From positions 186,001-250,000 of the forward strand of contig NZ_MOBR01000017.1 of the NCBI RefSeq assembly GCF_003732705.1: DNA of 64,000 bases, written 5' to 3'. Shown here piece after piece: positions 52,510 to 62,430 of the stretch. This stretch comes from Pseudomonas frederiksbergensis (GTDB lineage Bacteria > Pseudomonadota > Gammaproteobacteria > Pseudomonadales > Pseudomonadaceae). Under the pieces are notes generated by a model that worked only from the letters and a program-made list of their open reading frames with translations, was not told the DNA's origin and searched no databases. How positions within the stretch are numbered: the stretch's first letter is position 1; the number at the start of each line of letters is the position of its first letter. The position numbers and the translations under genes are program-made.

Positions 52510-52574
52510 CGGCATAATACCACTTAAGATACCGTTGGTCGCGTTCGGTATATATGTCCAAACAGTCAGGAATT

Positions 52575-52605
52575 AACCAAATTGGACGTTGGTTCCATAA
52601 TGGAA
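52575..52605. promoter_or_regulatory. Two overlapping inverted repeats
   Basis: AACCAA (52575-52580) pairs with TTGGTT (52589-52594) over an 8-base spacer. Immediately after, TTCCAT-A-ATGGAA (52593-52605) is a perfect palindrome. Its CCAT/ATGG core echoes the 26-base palindrome 70 bases away, suggesting related sites. Confidence 0.5.
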
Positions 52606-52711
52606 AAGTTTGCTTTTCGGGGGGCGAAGATAGTAAAGGTGCCTGGTTTATTTTTAAAGTCAGGCATTACCTGAGCCCAAGACAGAAAGTCCGCGCTCGA
52701 CAAGAATAAAT

Positions 52712-52816
52712 ATGTCTAATGAACTGTCGTTGGCAGATATGACATTTTCAATTGCGACATTGCGTGTACAAGTTATTGATTCGGATGGAGCAATAACAAC
52801 ACCAGGCGACGCATAG
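52712..52816 (+). CDS. Possible 34-residue small protein
   Basis: An ATG-initiated frame of 34 codons ends in TAG. The product starts MSNELSLADMTFS and continues with a Val/Ile-rich middle and an Asp/Thr-rich tail (ITTPGDA). Codon use is AT-rich, unlike the neighbours, and the ribosome site is weak. It could be a horizontally acquired small gene, a remnant or chance. It ends 13 bases from the stop of the converging P1-like gene. Confidence 0.3.
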   Translation: MSNELSLADMTFSIATLRVQVIDSDGAITTPGDA

Positions 52817-52829
52817 TTGCCTGGCAAAA

Positions 52830-53300
52830 TCAGGCTTGCCGTTCCGAGAATGTCACAAGGGTAAGCGGCTTGGCATGGACGGGTGGCTGAAACCGGCTCT
52901 GCCCGACTTGAAAGGCAAACGCCTCGATCAGCGATGTCTGCTCGCTGTCATCCAGGCTCAACTGGCCGGTTTTCGAGTCGATCAGTTCAAGTTGCCAGGC
53001 CAGCAAGGTCAGGCAATCTTTCAGCGCCATCAGGGCATGGTCGTTTAGCGCCATCTGATGTTGGGCATGGTTCAGCAAGCCATGAATATGCAGCGAAAAC
53101 TCCGAAACCGCTTCCAGCCCCAGGGCATCCGCCTTGTTCGCCAGCTTGAGCAGGGTGCTAAGCATGCAGTCGATCGCGTCCGTATCATTGCTGATCAGTT
53201 GCAGATGGCTGAGGCATTCTCCGGTTTTGGCCAGGAGTGTTTCAGCCTCGACGAGAAACTCAGGAAGCCCTTGAGTCCCCTCTTTATGGTCGTTCGGCAT
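52830..53300 (-). CDS. CheA-P1/Hpt-like protein lacking the phosphoacceptor histidine
   Basis: This 156-residue helical protein aligns by eye with the P1 (Hpt) domain of CheA over most of its length. FLVEAETLLAKTGECLSHL matches helix A, and STLLKLANKADALGL takes the place of AAHSIKGGAGTFGF. At the histidine position there is Leu, so phosphotransfer is not expected. Helix C-D follows with HIHGLLNHAQHQMAL. The start at 53300 has GGAG seven bases upstream. The gene is divergent from cheV (443-base gap), so a chemotaxis or flagellar role is possible. Confidence 0.6.
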   Translation of the reverse strand: MPNDHKEGTQGLPEFLVEAETLLAKTGECLSHLQLISNDTDAIDCMLSTLLKLANKADALGLEAVSEFSLHIHGLLNHAQHQMALNDHALMALKDCLTLLAWQLELIDSKTGQLSLDDSEQTSLIEAFAFQVGQSRFQPPVHAKPLTLVTFSERQA

Positions 53301-53674
53301 GCTTATCTCCACAACGTCATGTCAGATGAGGGAATGTCGTGTGTGTCGATGATCACGAGTTTTTGTGCGAGCGCACCCCGGTGGGCCTTTGCGCACGCTG
53401 GATAACTCGAGAGGGTGGAGGGCCACTGACCTGCGATCGCACACAAAAGCCTGACTCCGTTCATGCAATGAGAATGGCGTCACATTAATGGCTATTGGAT
53501 ATTGCGAATATCAGGTTGGGCCTGATTGTTACTAGGGGAATCCCTTACACAGGGGAACCTAACGTGCAAACCGAGGTCGCGCGGGAGGGAGTAATGCGTG
53601 AAGAAAATCACGAGGCCAGTAAAGCATGATGTTAATGTGACATCAATGCCTGAGCATGGCATTTTGTCGCAGGG
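53301..53674. other. Intergenic region between the P1-like gene and cheV
   Basis: This region carries two symmetric elements, GATATT-gcg-AATATC (53498-53512) and the hairpin TCAGG/CCTGA (53511-53525). An 11-codon frame at 53594-53629 (MREENHEASKA) is preceded by the very strong ribosome site GGGAGGGAG. No conserved RNA was recognised. The GGA words do not form an Rsm-type RNA that I can identify. Confidence 0.5.
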
Positions 53675-53701
53675 TCAAGGTCCGGCAATAACAGCCGATA
53701 A
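53675..53701 (+). promoter_or_regulatory. FliA (sigma-28) promoter of cheV
   Basis: TCAAGGTC at 53675 and GCCGATAA at 53694-53701 are separated by the 15-base TCAA-to-GCCGATAA spacing of flagellar sigma-28 promoters. The -10 is a perfect consensus match. It ends 42 bases before the cheV start codon. Confidence 0.85.
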
Positions 53702-53743
53702 CCCTCATTAGTGAATTCAACAGAACAAGCCCAGGAGTCATTG

Positions 53744-54679
53744 ATGGCCGGCATTCTCGACACGGTAGACCAACGCACGCAACTGGTGGGTGAGAATCGC
53801 CTGGAAATTCTCATGTTCCGATTGGCCGGGCGACAATTGTTCGCGATCAACGTCTTCAAAGTTCAAGAAGTACTGCAACTGCCGAAACTGACGCTGATGC
53901 CCCAGCGTCATCCGTTTGTCTGCGGCGTGGTCAATCTGCGTGGCCAGACGTTGCCGGTCATCGATCTGTCCCAGGCCATCGGCATGCGTCCCCTGGTGCC
54001 AAGCCCCACCAGTACCATTATCGTCACCGAGTACAACCGCTCGGTGCAGGCATTCCTGGTCGGTGGCGTGGACCGCATCGTCAACATGAACTGGGAAGCC
54101 ATTCTGCCGCCGCCGACCAGTGCCGGTCGCCAGCATTACCTGACGGCCATCAGCAAGGTCGATGACCAGTTGGTGGAAATCATCGACGTGGAAAAAGTCC
54201 TCGCCGAAATCGTCCCGTACAACGCCAAGGTGTCCAAGGACAAACTCGATGACCCGGTGCTGGAACGCGCCCGGGGCCGTGAAGTGCTGCTGGTGGACGA
54301 CTCCAACGTGGCGCTTTCGCAATTGCGCGACACCCTCGGCCAGTTGGGTGTGAAGATGCACATCGCCAGCGACGGTCTGAAGGCACTGAACATGCTCAAG
54401 GCCTGGGCCGATACCGGCGTGGTCATGACCGACAAACTGCTGATGATCTTCACCGACGCGGAAATGCCGGAGATGGACGGCTATCGCCTGACCACCGAAA
54501 TCCGTAACGACCCGCGCCTGCGTGGCCTCTACGTGGTCCTGCATACCTCGCTGTCCGGCAGTTTCAACGACTCGATGGTCAAGAAGGTTGGCTGTGACAA
54601 CTTCCTTTCCAAGTTCCAGCCGGACAAGCTGGTTGACGTGGTGCGCCAGCGCCTGATGCTCGACGAAGTGCCGGCCTGA
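53744..54679 (+). CDS. cheV: CheV, chemotaxis coupling protein with receiver domain
   Basis: CheV is an adaptor linking chemoreceptors to CheA and tuning the signal by phosphorylation. The protein has 311 residues. The N-terminal CheW-like domain (about 15-165) contains CGVVNLRGQTLPVIDLSQAIG. The C-terminal receiver (about 183-305) has VLLVDDSNVAL and the phospho-Asp in IFTDAEMPEMDGY. The start at 53744 has AGGAG six bases upstream. It stands apart from other chemotaxis genes but has its own FliA-type promoter. Confidence 0.95.
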   Translation: MAGILDTVDQRTQLVGENRLEILMFRLAGRQLFAINVFKVQEVLQLPKLTLMPQRHPFVCGVVNLRGQTLPVIDLSQAIGMRPLVPSPTSTIIVTEYNRSVQAFLVGGVDRIVNMNWEAILPPPTSAGRQHYLTAISKVDDQLVEIIDVEKVLAEIVPYNAKVSKDKLDDPVLERARGREVLLVDDSNVALSQLRDTLGQLGVKMHIASDGLKALNMLKAWADTGVVMTDKLLMIFTDAEMPEMDGYRLTTEIRNDPRLRGLYVVLHTSLSGSFNDSMVKKVGCDNFLSKFQPDKLVDVVRQRLMLDEVPA

Positions 54680-54708
54680 TAAAGAATCAACGGCTGTGCA
54701 TGGTCTAT

Positions 54709-54799
54709 CTGTGGGAGCGAGCCTGCTCGCGAAGGCGGTTAAGCATTCGACATTGATGTTGACTGTCCTGACGCTTTCGCGAGCAGGCTCGCTCCCACA
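54709..54799. repeat. REPIN-type inverted repeat pair (family A, copy 7)
   Basis: Arms with core GGGAGCGAGCCTGCTCGCGA and its reverse complement lie between cheV and the MOSC gene. The GCCTGC variant (others have GCTTGC) is present in both arms. Confidence 0.92.
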
Positions 54800-54884
54800 A
54801 GGTATCCAGTATTCAATTTTCAGCCTTTGATTCAGCGATCAAGCTCGTATAGGGTGGCGTTTTTGGCCCATCAGGAAGCTGGCA

Positions 54885-55691
54885 ATGCTGCATCTGAGCG
54901 CGCTTTATCGTTATCCGTTGAAATCCGCCAAGGGCGAGACCCTGCAACAGGTCAGCCTCGACAAACTTGGCCTCGACGGAGACCGACGCTGGATGCTGGT
55001 AGATGAGGCCAGCGGGCGCTTCCTGACCCAAAGGGCGGTGGCGAAAATGAGCCAGCTGTCGGCGCTGTGGAATGCCGAAGGCGGCTTGACCCTCAGTGCG
55101 CCTGGCCATGCACCGATCGATATCGCCTTGCCCGGCAATGAGGCTGAGCTGCGCGGCGTGACCATTTGGCGCGACACCCTGCGTGTGCCCGATGCCGGCG
55201 ACGCGGCGGGTGCCTGGGTCAGTCAATTCATCGGCAAACCAACGCGGCTGGTGCAAGTGCCTCTGGATCGCGCGCGCGCCACTCAATCCGGTTACGGCAA
55301 GGACGACGATCAGGTAGCGTTCGCCGATGGCTTCCCGCTGTTGCTGATTGGGCAGGCGTCGCTGGAAGACTTGTCCATCAAGGTCGGTCGGCCGCTGGAA
55401 ATGCTGCGCTTCCGGCCCAATCTGGTGATCGAAGGCAGTGACGCTTATGCCGAAGATGGCTGGAAGCGCATCCGCATCGGTGATGTCGAGTTCCGGGTGG
55501 TCAAGTCGTGCGCCAGGTGCATCCTGACCACCATCGATCCGCAGACCGGTGTACGCAGCGATGATCGCGAGCCCCTGGCCACGCTGCAGAAGTATCGGGC
55601 TGAAGAGGATGGCGCGATGTTCGGCCAGAACCTGGTCAACGACAGCAATGGTCGACTTGAAGTCGGCATGCCGGTGACGATCCTCGAGTAA
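54885..55691 (+). CDS. MOSC-domain protein (YcbX-like)
   Basis: This 268-residue protein has an N-terminal beta-barrel MOSC_N domain (about 1-115, YRYPLKSAKGETLQ) and a C-terminal MOSC domain. The conserved Cys lies in VKSCARCILTTIDPQTG. The family binds molybdenum cofactor and reduces N-hydroxylated compounds (YcbX, mARC). The E. coli YcbX ferredoxin domain is absent at this length. The moaB-moeA/mobA genes at 47-49 kb supply the cofactor but are not adjacent. Confidence 0.9.
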   Translation: MLHLSALYRYPLKSAKGETLQQVSLDKLGLDGDRRWMLVDEASGRFLTQRAVAKMSQLSALWNAEGGLTLSAPGHAPIDIALPGNEAELRGVTIWRDTLRVPDAGDAAGAWVSQFIGKPTRLVQVPLDRARATQSGYGKDDDQVAFADGFPLLLIGQASLEDLSIKVGRPLEMLRFRPNLVIEGSDAYAEDGWKRIRIGDVEFRVVKSCARCILTTIDPQTGVRSDDREPLATLQKYRAEEDGAMFGQNLVNDSNGRLEVGMPVTILE

Positions 55692-55706
55692 CCAACGCTA
55701 TAAACG

Positions 55707-55745
55707 AAAAATGCCCGTGTCCTTGGACACGGGCATTTTTTTTTA
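55707..55745 (+). terminator. Bidirectional terminator between the MOSC and ppnP genes
   Basis: The stem AAAAATGCCCGTGTCC/ACACGGGCATTTTT around TTGG is followed by nine T on the plus strand; A-rich sequence gives T's on the minus strand. Confidence 0.92.
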
Positions 55746-55766
55746 GCGCTGTGAAAACCCAGGGGT

Positions 55767-56051
55767 TTAGCCGCGGTATTCGCACAGGTAAGCGGTGTCG
55801 ACGGCCACTTTCAGCTGGAACTTGCTGTTGGCCGGCACGTTGAACTGGCTGCCGGCGGCGAAGGTTTCCCAGTCGCTGCTGTCTGGCAGTTTGACAGTCA
55901 GGGCGCCGGTCACCACGTGCATGATTTCACGCTGGCTGGTACCGAATTCGTATTCGCCCGGTGCCATGACGCCAATCGTCGCCGGACCTTCAGCAGTGCC
56001 AAAGGCGATCGACTTGACGGTGCCGTCGAAGTACTCGTTGACTTTAAACAT
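55767..56051 (-). CDS. ppnP: PpnP, pyrimidine/purine nucleoside phosphorylase
   Basis: This 94-residue single-domain cupin (formerly DUF1255) phosphorolyses several nucleosides to base and ribose 1-phosphate. The cupin core is visible in GVMAPGEYEFGTSQREIMHVVTG and AGSQFNVPANSKFQLKV. Length and sequence are canonical. The start at 56051 has GAGGA about nine bases upstream. Confidence 0.95.
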   Translation of the reverse strand: MFKVNEYFDGTVKSIAFGTAEGPATIGVMAPGEYEFGTSQREIMHVVTGALTVKLPDSSDWETFAAGSQFNVPANSKFQLKVAVDTAYLCEYRG

Positions 56052-56113
56052 GGGCGATTCCTCGAAAAAGGGCTTAAAAGGGCCGGCCAGTATGCACAAC
56101 GCCCTTTGCGCCG

Positions 56114-56665
56114 TCACCTCTCCTGGATGGGAAGCACCAGCGGTAACAACCGCGCGGTATTGCGTGCATCTTCCAGCGCCCGGTGCTGCTGGCCATTGAA
56201 CTGCATGCCTGCCAGTTGCAGTGCGCCGTTGAGCCCCAGTGGCCGATCCAGTCGCCGCGCCTTGGCGAAACGCTGCTTGAGGTTCATGTGCGGTACTTGG
56301 CTCAAGAAGCTGTCGAGTTGCAGTCGCTGCCATTCCTGAACCAATTGCTGGCGGTCGTAGTCGCCCCAACTGACCCAACCTTCCAGGCGCGAATGATGCT
56401 GGCCGAGCCAGCGCTCGAACGCCGGCCAGACTTCGGTCAACGGTTGCGCGGTATCGATATTGGCTTGGGTGATATGGGTCAACTCGCGGCAAAACGGCGT
56501 CAGCAAAGGCCGGCGCGTCGGGCGTACGAAGCGCTGGAATTGATCCAGCTCCCGGCCTTTGCGGTCCACCAGGGTGGCGCCGATTTCGATGATTTCCATC
56601 TCTGTGACTGGCCAGCCGCCCTCATCGGTGGTGGCTTCCAAATCAATGACCAACCAGTGAGGCAT
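56114..56665 (-). CDS. DEDDh-family 3'-5' exonuclease
   Basis: This 183-residue RNase T/DnaQ-type exonuclease has Exo I VIDLEATTDE (Asp and Glu) near the N-terminus. A central VSWGDYDRQQLVQEW carries the Exo II Asp, and HRALEDARNTARL carries the catalytic His and Asp of Exo III. It resembles KapD/ERI-1-like stand-alone exonucleases. The start at 56665 has AGGA upstream. It lies 71 bases after atuF on the same strand, where other pseudomonads have atuG. Confidence 0.88.
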   Translation of the reverse strand: MPHWLVIDLEATTDEGGWPVTEMEIIEIGATLVDRKGRELDQFQRFVRPTRRPLLTPFCRELTHITQANIDTAQPLTEVWPAFERWLGQHHSRLEGWVSWGDYDRQQLVQEWQRLQLDSFLSQVPHMNLKQRFAKARRLDRPLGLNGALQLAGMQFNGQQHRALEDARNTARLLPLVLPIQER

Positions 56666-56736
56666 CGCAGGGTTCCTGGTATCCGCGTCCTGATAGGGCT
56701 TGAGCGTAGCCAAACCCGGCGGATCCGCCTAGCGCC

Positions 56737-58698
<1,962 letters not shown>

Positions 58699-58737
58699 AG
58701 GTCTTTCCCTTGGTGTTTGCGGAGAATTTCAGGGCCT

Positions 58738-58830
58738 CTTCGCGGGCAAGCCTCGCTCCTACAGGGGGGGTGTCTGCCGCAAATGTTGGGCATGACAGAA
58801 AACCTGTAGGAGCGAGGCTTGCCCGCGAAG
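58738..58830. repeat. REPIN-type inverted repeat pair inside the atu operon (family A, copy 8)
   Basis: Arms CTTCGCGGGCAAGCCTCGCT and its reverse complement occupy nearly all of the 136-base gap between atuE and atuF. The spacer, with GGCATGACA, is related to that at 12007. Confidence 0.93.
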
Positions 58831-58834
58831 CTCT

Positions 58835-59632
58835 TCAGGAGGCCCACCCCGGTTTTCGCTTTTGCACGAAGGCCATCGCTCCCTCGATGCCCTCGGCCCC
58901 GGTCACCGCTTCGCTGAACCATTCGGCCGCTTGATCCAACAGTTCATCCGAAGGCTGCCCGGCACTCGCCAACAGCAGTTTTTTCGTCTGCGCATTCGCC
59001 CCCGGTGCGCAGCACAGCACATGGGCCAATACCTCTTCAAGGCGTTCGGCCAGGGCTTGCTGGTCGTGCTCGACAAAATGCACCAGGCCCATTCGCCGTG
59101 CGTGGGTGCCGTCGAATCGCGCCGCGGTGAGGGCCAGTCTGCGGGTCTGGGTCAGGCCGATGCGCTGGACCACAAAGGGTGCGATTTGCGCCGGTAGCAG
59201 ACCGAGGCTGGTTTCCGGCAAACCGAATTGCGCCTGGTGATCGGCCAGGGCGACATCGCTGACGCAGGCCAGGCCGAAGCCACCACCCAGCACCGCGCCT
59301 TGCAACACCGTAATCACTACTTGCGGGGCGTGTTGCACCTCTTGCAGCAATGCACCGAATGCTCGGTTCAAGTCGCGATAAGCCTGGGGGCCTTGAGCGC
59401 GAGCGTTGGCCATGTCCTTGATGTCGCCGCCTGCGCAGAAATGTCCGCCGGCACCACTGATCACCAAGGCCCGCACAGCCCGGTCATCGTGCACTGCCGC
59501 CAGCACCGCACGCAGTTCAGCGACCATCTGCAAACTCATGGCGTTGCGGCTTTCCGGGCGGTTGAGGGTGATGTGCAATACGCCGTTGTGTCGTTCGAGC
59601 AACAGCGTCTGGCAAACCGGCAGGCTGTTCAT
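58835..59632 (-). CDS. atuE: AtuE, isohexenylglutaconyl-CoA hydratase
   Basis: This crotonase of 265 residues hydrates isohexenylglutaconyl-CoA, the product of geranyl-CoA carboxylase. Its oxyanion loop is HFCAGGDIKDMANA. QFGLPETSLGLLPAQI holds one catalytic Glu, while the other position (GGGFGLACVSD) has no Glu, as in methylglutaconyl-CoA-type hydratases. It overlaps atuD by four bases. It starts at 59632. Confidence 0.87.
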   Translation of the reverse strand: MNSLPVCQTLLLERHNGVLHITLNRPESRNAMSLQMVAELRAVLAAVHDDRAVRALVISGAGGHFCAGGDIKDMANARAQGPQAYRDLNRAFGALLQEVQHAPQVVITVLQGAVLGGGFGLACVSDVALADHQAQFGLPETSLGLLPAQIAPFVVQRIGLTQTRRLALTAARFDGTHARRMGLVHFVEHDQQALAERLEEVLAHVLCCAPGANAQTKKLLLASAGQPSDELLDQAAEWFSEAVTGAEGIEGAMAFVQKRKPGWAS

Positions 59633-60786
59633 TTCTTTTTCCCCGGCAGGGTGCCCATGAGTTTGCAGATGATCCCCAGCATGATTTCATCGGCGCCGCC
59701 GCCAATCGACACCAGTCGTACGTCACGATAGGCACGGGCCACCGGGTTGTCCCACATGAAGCCCATGCCGCCCCAGTATTGCAGGCAACTGTCGCTGACT
59801 TCCCGACCCAGGCGCCCGGCCTTGAGTTTGGCCATCGACGCCAGGCGCGTGACGTCCTGGCCTTTGATGTACTGCTCGGTAGCCTGGTAGACCAGCGCCC
59901 GCAGGCATTCGATTTCGGTTTGCAATTCCGCCAGACGGAAGTGAATCACCTGGTTGTCGATCAGCGCATTGCCGAAGGTCTTGCGCTCCTTGCAGTACTC
60001 GATGGTGCTGTCGATGCAGTATTCCAGGCCCTTGATCATGTTCGCGGCGCCGAACAGGCGTTCCTCCTGGAACTGCAACATCTGCATCATGAACCCCGCG
60101 CCTTCGTGGCCGATGCGGTTGCGCTGCGGCACGCGCACGTTGTCGAAAAACACCTGGGCGGTTTCCGAACTGCGCATGCCGAGCTTGTCCAGGTGCGAAC
60201 TCAGGCTGATGCCGGGCGTGTTCATCGGCACCATGATCAGCGACTTGTTGACGTGGGGTTTGTCGTCGGAAGTATTGGCCAGCAGGCAGATGAAATCGGC
60301 GCTCGGCGAGTTGGTGATCCACATCTTGCTGCCGTTGATCACGTAGTCGTCACCGTCCTTGCGCGCGGTGGTTTTCAGCCCGGCGACGTCGGAACCGGCA
60401 CCGACTTCCGAGACGCCGATGCACCCAACTTGCTCGCCGGTGATCGCCGGGCGCAGGAACTCTTCACGCAATTCATCGGAGCCGAAGCGGGCGAGGGCCG
60501 GGGTGCACATGTCGGTTTGCACGCCGATGGACATCGGAATCCCGCCGCAATGAATCGTGCCGAACGCTTCGGCGGCGACGATCGAATAGCTGTAGTCCAA
60601 ACCCATGCCACCGAATTTTTCCGGTTTGGATATCCCCAGCAAGCCCAGATCGCCGGCCTTGCGGAAGATCTCATGGATCGGAAAGCGTCCGGCCTTTTCC
60701 CATTCCTCGACGTGCGGGTTGATCTCGTGATCGACGAATTGGCGAACGGTGCGGCGCAGTGCTTCGTGTTCCTGGGTGAAGATCAT
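59629..60786 (-). CDS. atuD: AtuD, citronellyl-CoA dehydrogenase-type acyl-CoA dehydrogenase
   Basis: This FAD-dependent enzyme of 385 residues introduces the double bond that makes geranyl-CoA from citronellyl-CoA. Motifs are GCIGVSEVGAGSDVAG and KMWITNSPSADF in the middle domain and RAYRDVRLVSIGGGADEIM at the C-terminus. It overlaps atuE by four bases and follows atuC by 24 bases, supporting operonic expression. Isovaleryl-CoA dehydrogenase would be the alternative, but gene order favours AtuD. Confidence 0.88.
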   Translation of the reverse strand: MIFTQEHEALRRTVRQFVDHEINPHVEEWEKAGRFPIHEIFRKAGDLGLLGISKPEKFGGMGLDYSYSIVAAEAFGTIHCGGIPMSIGVQTDMCTPALARFGSDELREEFLRPAITGEQVGCIGVSEVGAGSDVAGLKTTARKDGDDYVINGSKMWITNSPSADFICLLANTSDDKPHVNKSLIMVPMNTPGISLSSHLDKLGMRSSETAQVFFDNVRVPQRNRIGHEGAGFMMQMLQFQEERLFGAANMIKGLEYCIDSTIEYCKERKTFGNALIDNQVIHFRLAELQTEIECLRALVYQATEQYIKGQDVTRLASMAKLKAGRLGREVSDSCLQYWGGMGFMWDNPVARAYRDVRLVSIGGGADEIMLGIICKLMGTLPGKKK

Positions 60787-60810
60787 TTTTATTGTTCTCC
60801 TGAGCGCCGC

Positions 60811-62427
60811 TTAAAAGCGGGCGACACCAAAACTGTTGGCTTGCAGCGGCCGAACCTCGGCCTCCTGGCAGATATCCAGCAAATACCCGAGCAACGTCCG
60901 GGTGTCCCGGGGATCGATCAACCCGTCGTCCCACAAACTGGCGCTGCCGTAGAGCGCGGTGGACTGGCTGTCGAGTTTCTGTGCGGTGACCTGCTCCAGC
61001 ATGTCGAGCATTTTCGGGTCCGGCACCAGGCCATCCTTGAGTTGCTTGGCCTCGGTGACGATCCGCAACACCTTACCGGCCTGGGCGCCGCCCATCACCG
61101 CCGTGCGGCTGTTGGGCCAGGCGAAGATGAAGCGTGGGTCGAGGCCACGGCCGCACATCGCGTAGTTGCCGGCCCCGTAGGAACCGCCGACGACGATGGT
61201 CAGTTTCGCCACCCGGGCGTTGGCCACCGCCTGGATCATCTTCGCGCCGTGCTTGATCACGCCTTGCTGCTCCGACTCGGTGCCGACCATAAAACCGGTG
61301 GTGTTGTGGAAAAACAGCAGCGGCGTCTGGCTCTGATCACAGAGCTGAATAAACTGCGCAGCCTTGCTCGCGCCCTTGGGTGTGATCGGGCCGTTGTTGC
61401 CGATAAAGCCGCAGGCGCGACCTTGAATGTGCAGGCGGCCACAGATCGTCTGCTGATCGAACTCGCCCTTGAACTCAAGGAAGTTCGAACCGTCGGCAAT
61501 CCGGGCGATGATTTCGCGCACGTCGTAGGGTTTTTTCGGGTCATCCGGGATCAGGCCCAGCAATTCGTCGATGGGGTAGAGCGGTTCTTTCCATTGGCGT
61601 TCGGGTAACCATTGCAGCTGCTCGTTCCACGACAACAGGCTGACAATCTCGCGCACCACGCGCACGCCGTCGGCGTCGTTCTCGGCCAGGTACTCGGCGG
61701 TGCCGGCGGTTTGCGCGTGCATTTCGGCGCCGCCCAATTCTTCATCAGTGGCGACTTCGCCGGTGGCGGCTTTTAACAGCGGCGGGCCGGCGAGAAAGAG
61801 CTTGGCCTTGCCGCGCACCACCACGACGTAGTCCGACAAACCCGGTTGATACGCGCCGCCAGCGGTGGCCGAGCCGTGGACCACGGTGATTTGCGGCAAC
61901 CCCATGGCCGACATCCGCGCCTGATTGGCAAAGCTGCGCGCACCCTCAATGAAAATCTCGGCGGCGTAATTGAGGTTGGCGCCGCCGCTCTCGGCCAGGG
62001 TGATCACCGGCAGTTTGTTTTCCATGGCAATTTGCTGCAGGCGCAGGGATTTTTTCAAACCGCTGGGGGAAATGGTACCGCCCTTGATTGCGCTATTGTT
62101 CGCCACCACCAACACCCGCACGCCGGACACGTAACCGATCCCGGCAATCAAGCCGCCGCCGGCCGAACTGCCGTCCTTGTCGTCGTGCAGCTTGTAGCCC
62201 GCAAGGCTCGCCAGTTCGAGAAACGGTGCACCGGGGTCGAGCAACAGATTGAGTCGTTCACGGGGCAGCAGTTGCCCGCGTTTGTCGAATTTGGCTTTGG
62301 CTTCGGCGGCCTTGTTCAGCAGATTCTGTTCGAGTTGGCGGACGTGCTCGATGCCCACCAGCATCACCGCACGGTTTTGCGCGAACTGTTCACTGAAAGG
62401 GTCGACTTGCGACTGGATCACCGGCAT
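60811..62427 (-). CDS. atuC: AtuC, geranyl-CoA carboxylase beta subunit
   Basis: This 538-residue carboxyltransferase subunit transfers the carboxyl group from biotin to geranyl-CoA. The two crotonase-like halves show LAESGGANLNYAAEIF, GSATAGGAYQPGLSDYV and, later, VGGSYGAGNYAMCGRGLDPRF. It pairs with AtuF. It lies 3 bases downstream of atuB. Confidence 0.9.
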   Translation of the reverse strand: MPVIQSQVDPFSEQFAQNRAVMLVGIEHVRQLEQNLLNKAAEAKAKFDKRGQLLPRERLNLLLDPGAPFLELASLAGYKLHDDKDGSSAGGGLIAGIGYVSGVRVLVVANNSAIKGGTISPSGLKKSLRLQQIAMENKLPVITLAESGGANLNYAAEIFIEGARSFANQARMSAMGLPQITVVHGSATAGGAYQPGLSDYVVVVRGKAKLFLAGPPLLKAATGEVATDEELGGAEMHAQTAGTAEYLAENDADGVRVVREIVSLLSWNEQLQWLPERQWKEPLYPIDELLGLIPDDPKKPYDVREIIARIADGSNFLEFKGEFDQQTICGRLHIQGRACGFIGNNGPITPKGASKAAQFIQLCDQSQTPLLFFHNTTGFMVGTESEQQGVIKHGAKMIQAVANARVAKLTIVVGGSYGAGNYAMCGRGLDPRFIFAWPNSRTAVMGGAQAGKVLRIVTEAKQLKDGLVPDPKMLDMLEQVTAQKLDSQSTALYGSASLWDDGLIDPRDTRTLLGYLLDICQEAEVRPLQANSFGVARF

Positions 62428-62430
62428 GAC

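Larger units (their letters stand above)
52330..52711. other. AT-rich intergenic region upstream of the two-component pair
   Basis: This stretch separates the sensor kinase start from a 34-codon reading frame. Base composition is clearly more AT-rich than the neighbouring genes. Besides the palindromes listed below, the block between about 52610 and 52700 has no recognisable feature. Confidence 0.55.

Noticed and set aside
53520..53600. GGA-rich stretch considered as an Rsm-type regulatory RNA
   Set aside because: The GGA words are not arranged in a series of hairpin loops, and the TGTTAC/CTTACA pair nearby has 11 rather than 6 bases between half sites, so it is not a GacA box.
59779..61608. 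609-codon plus-strand frame opposite atuD/atuC
   Set aside because: Shadow of two clear enzyme genes; the composition is that of antisense translation.
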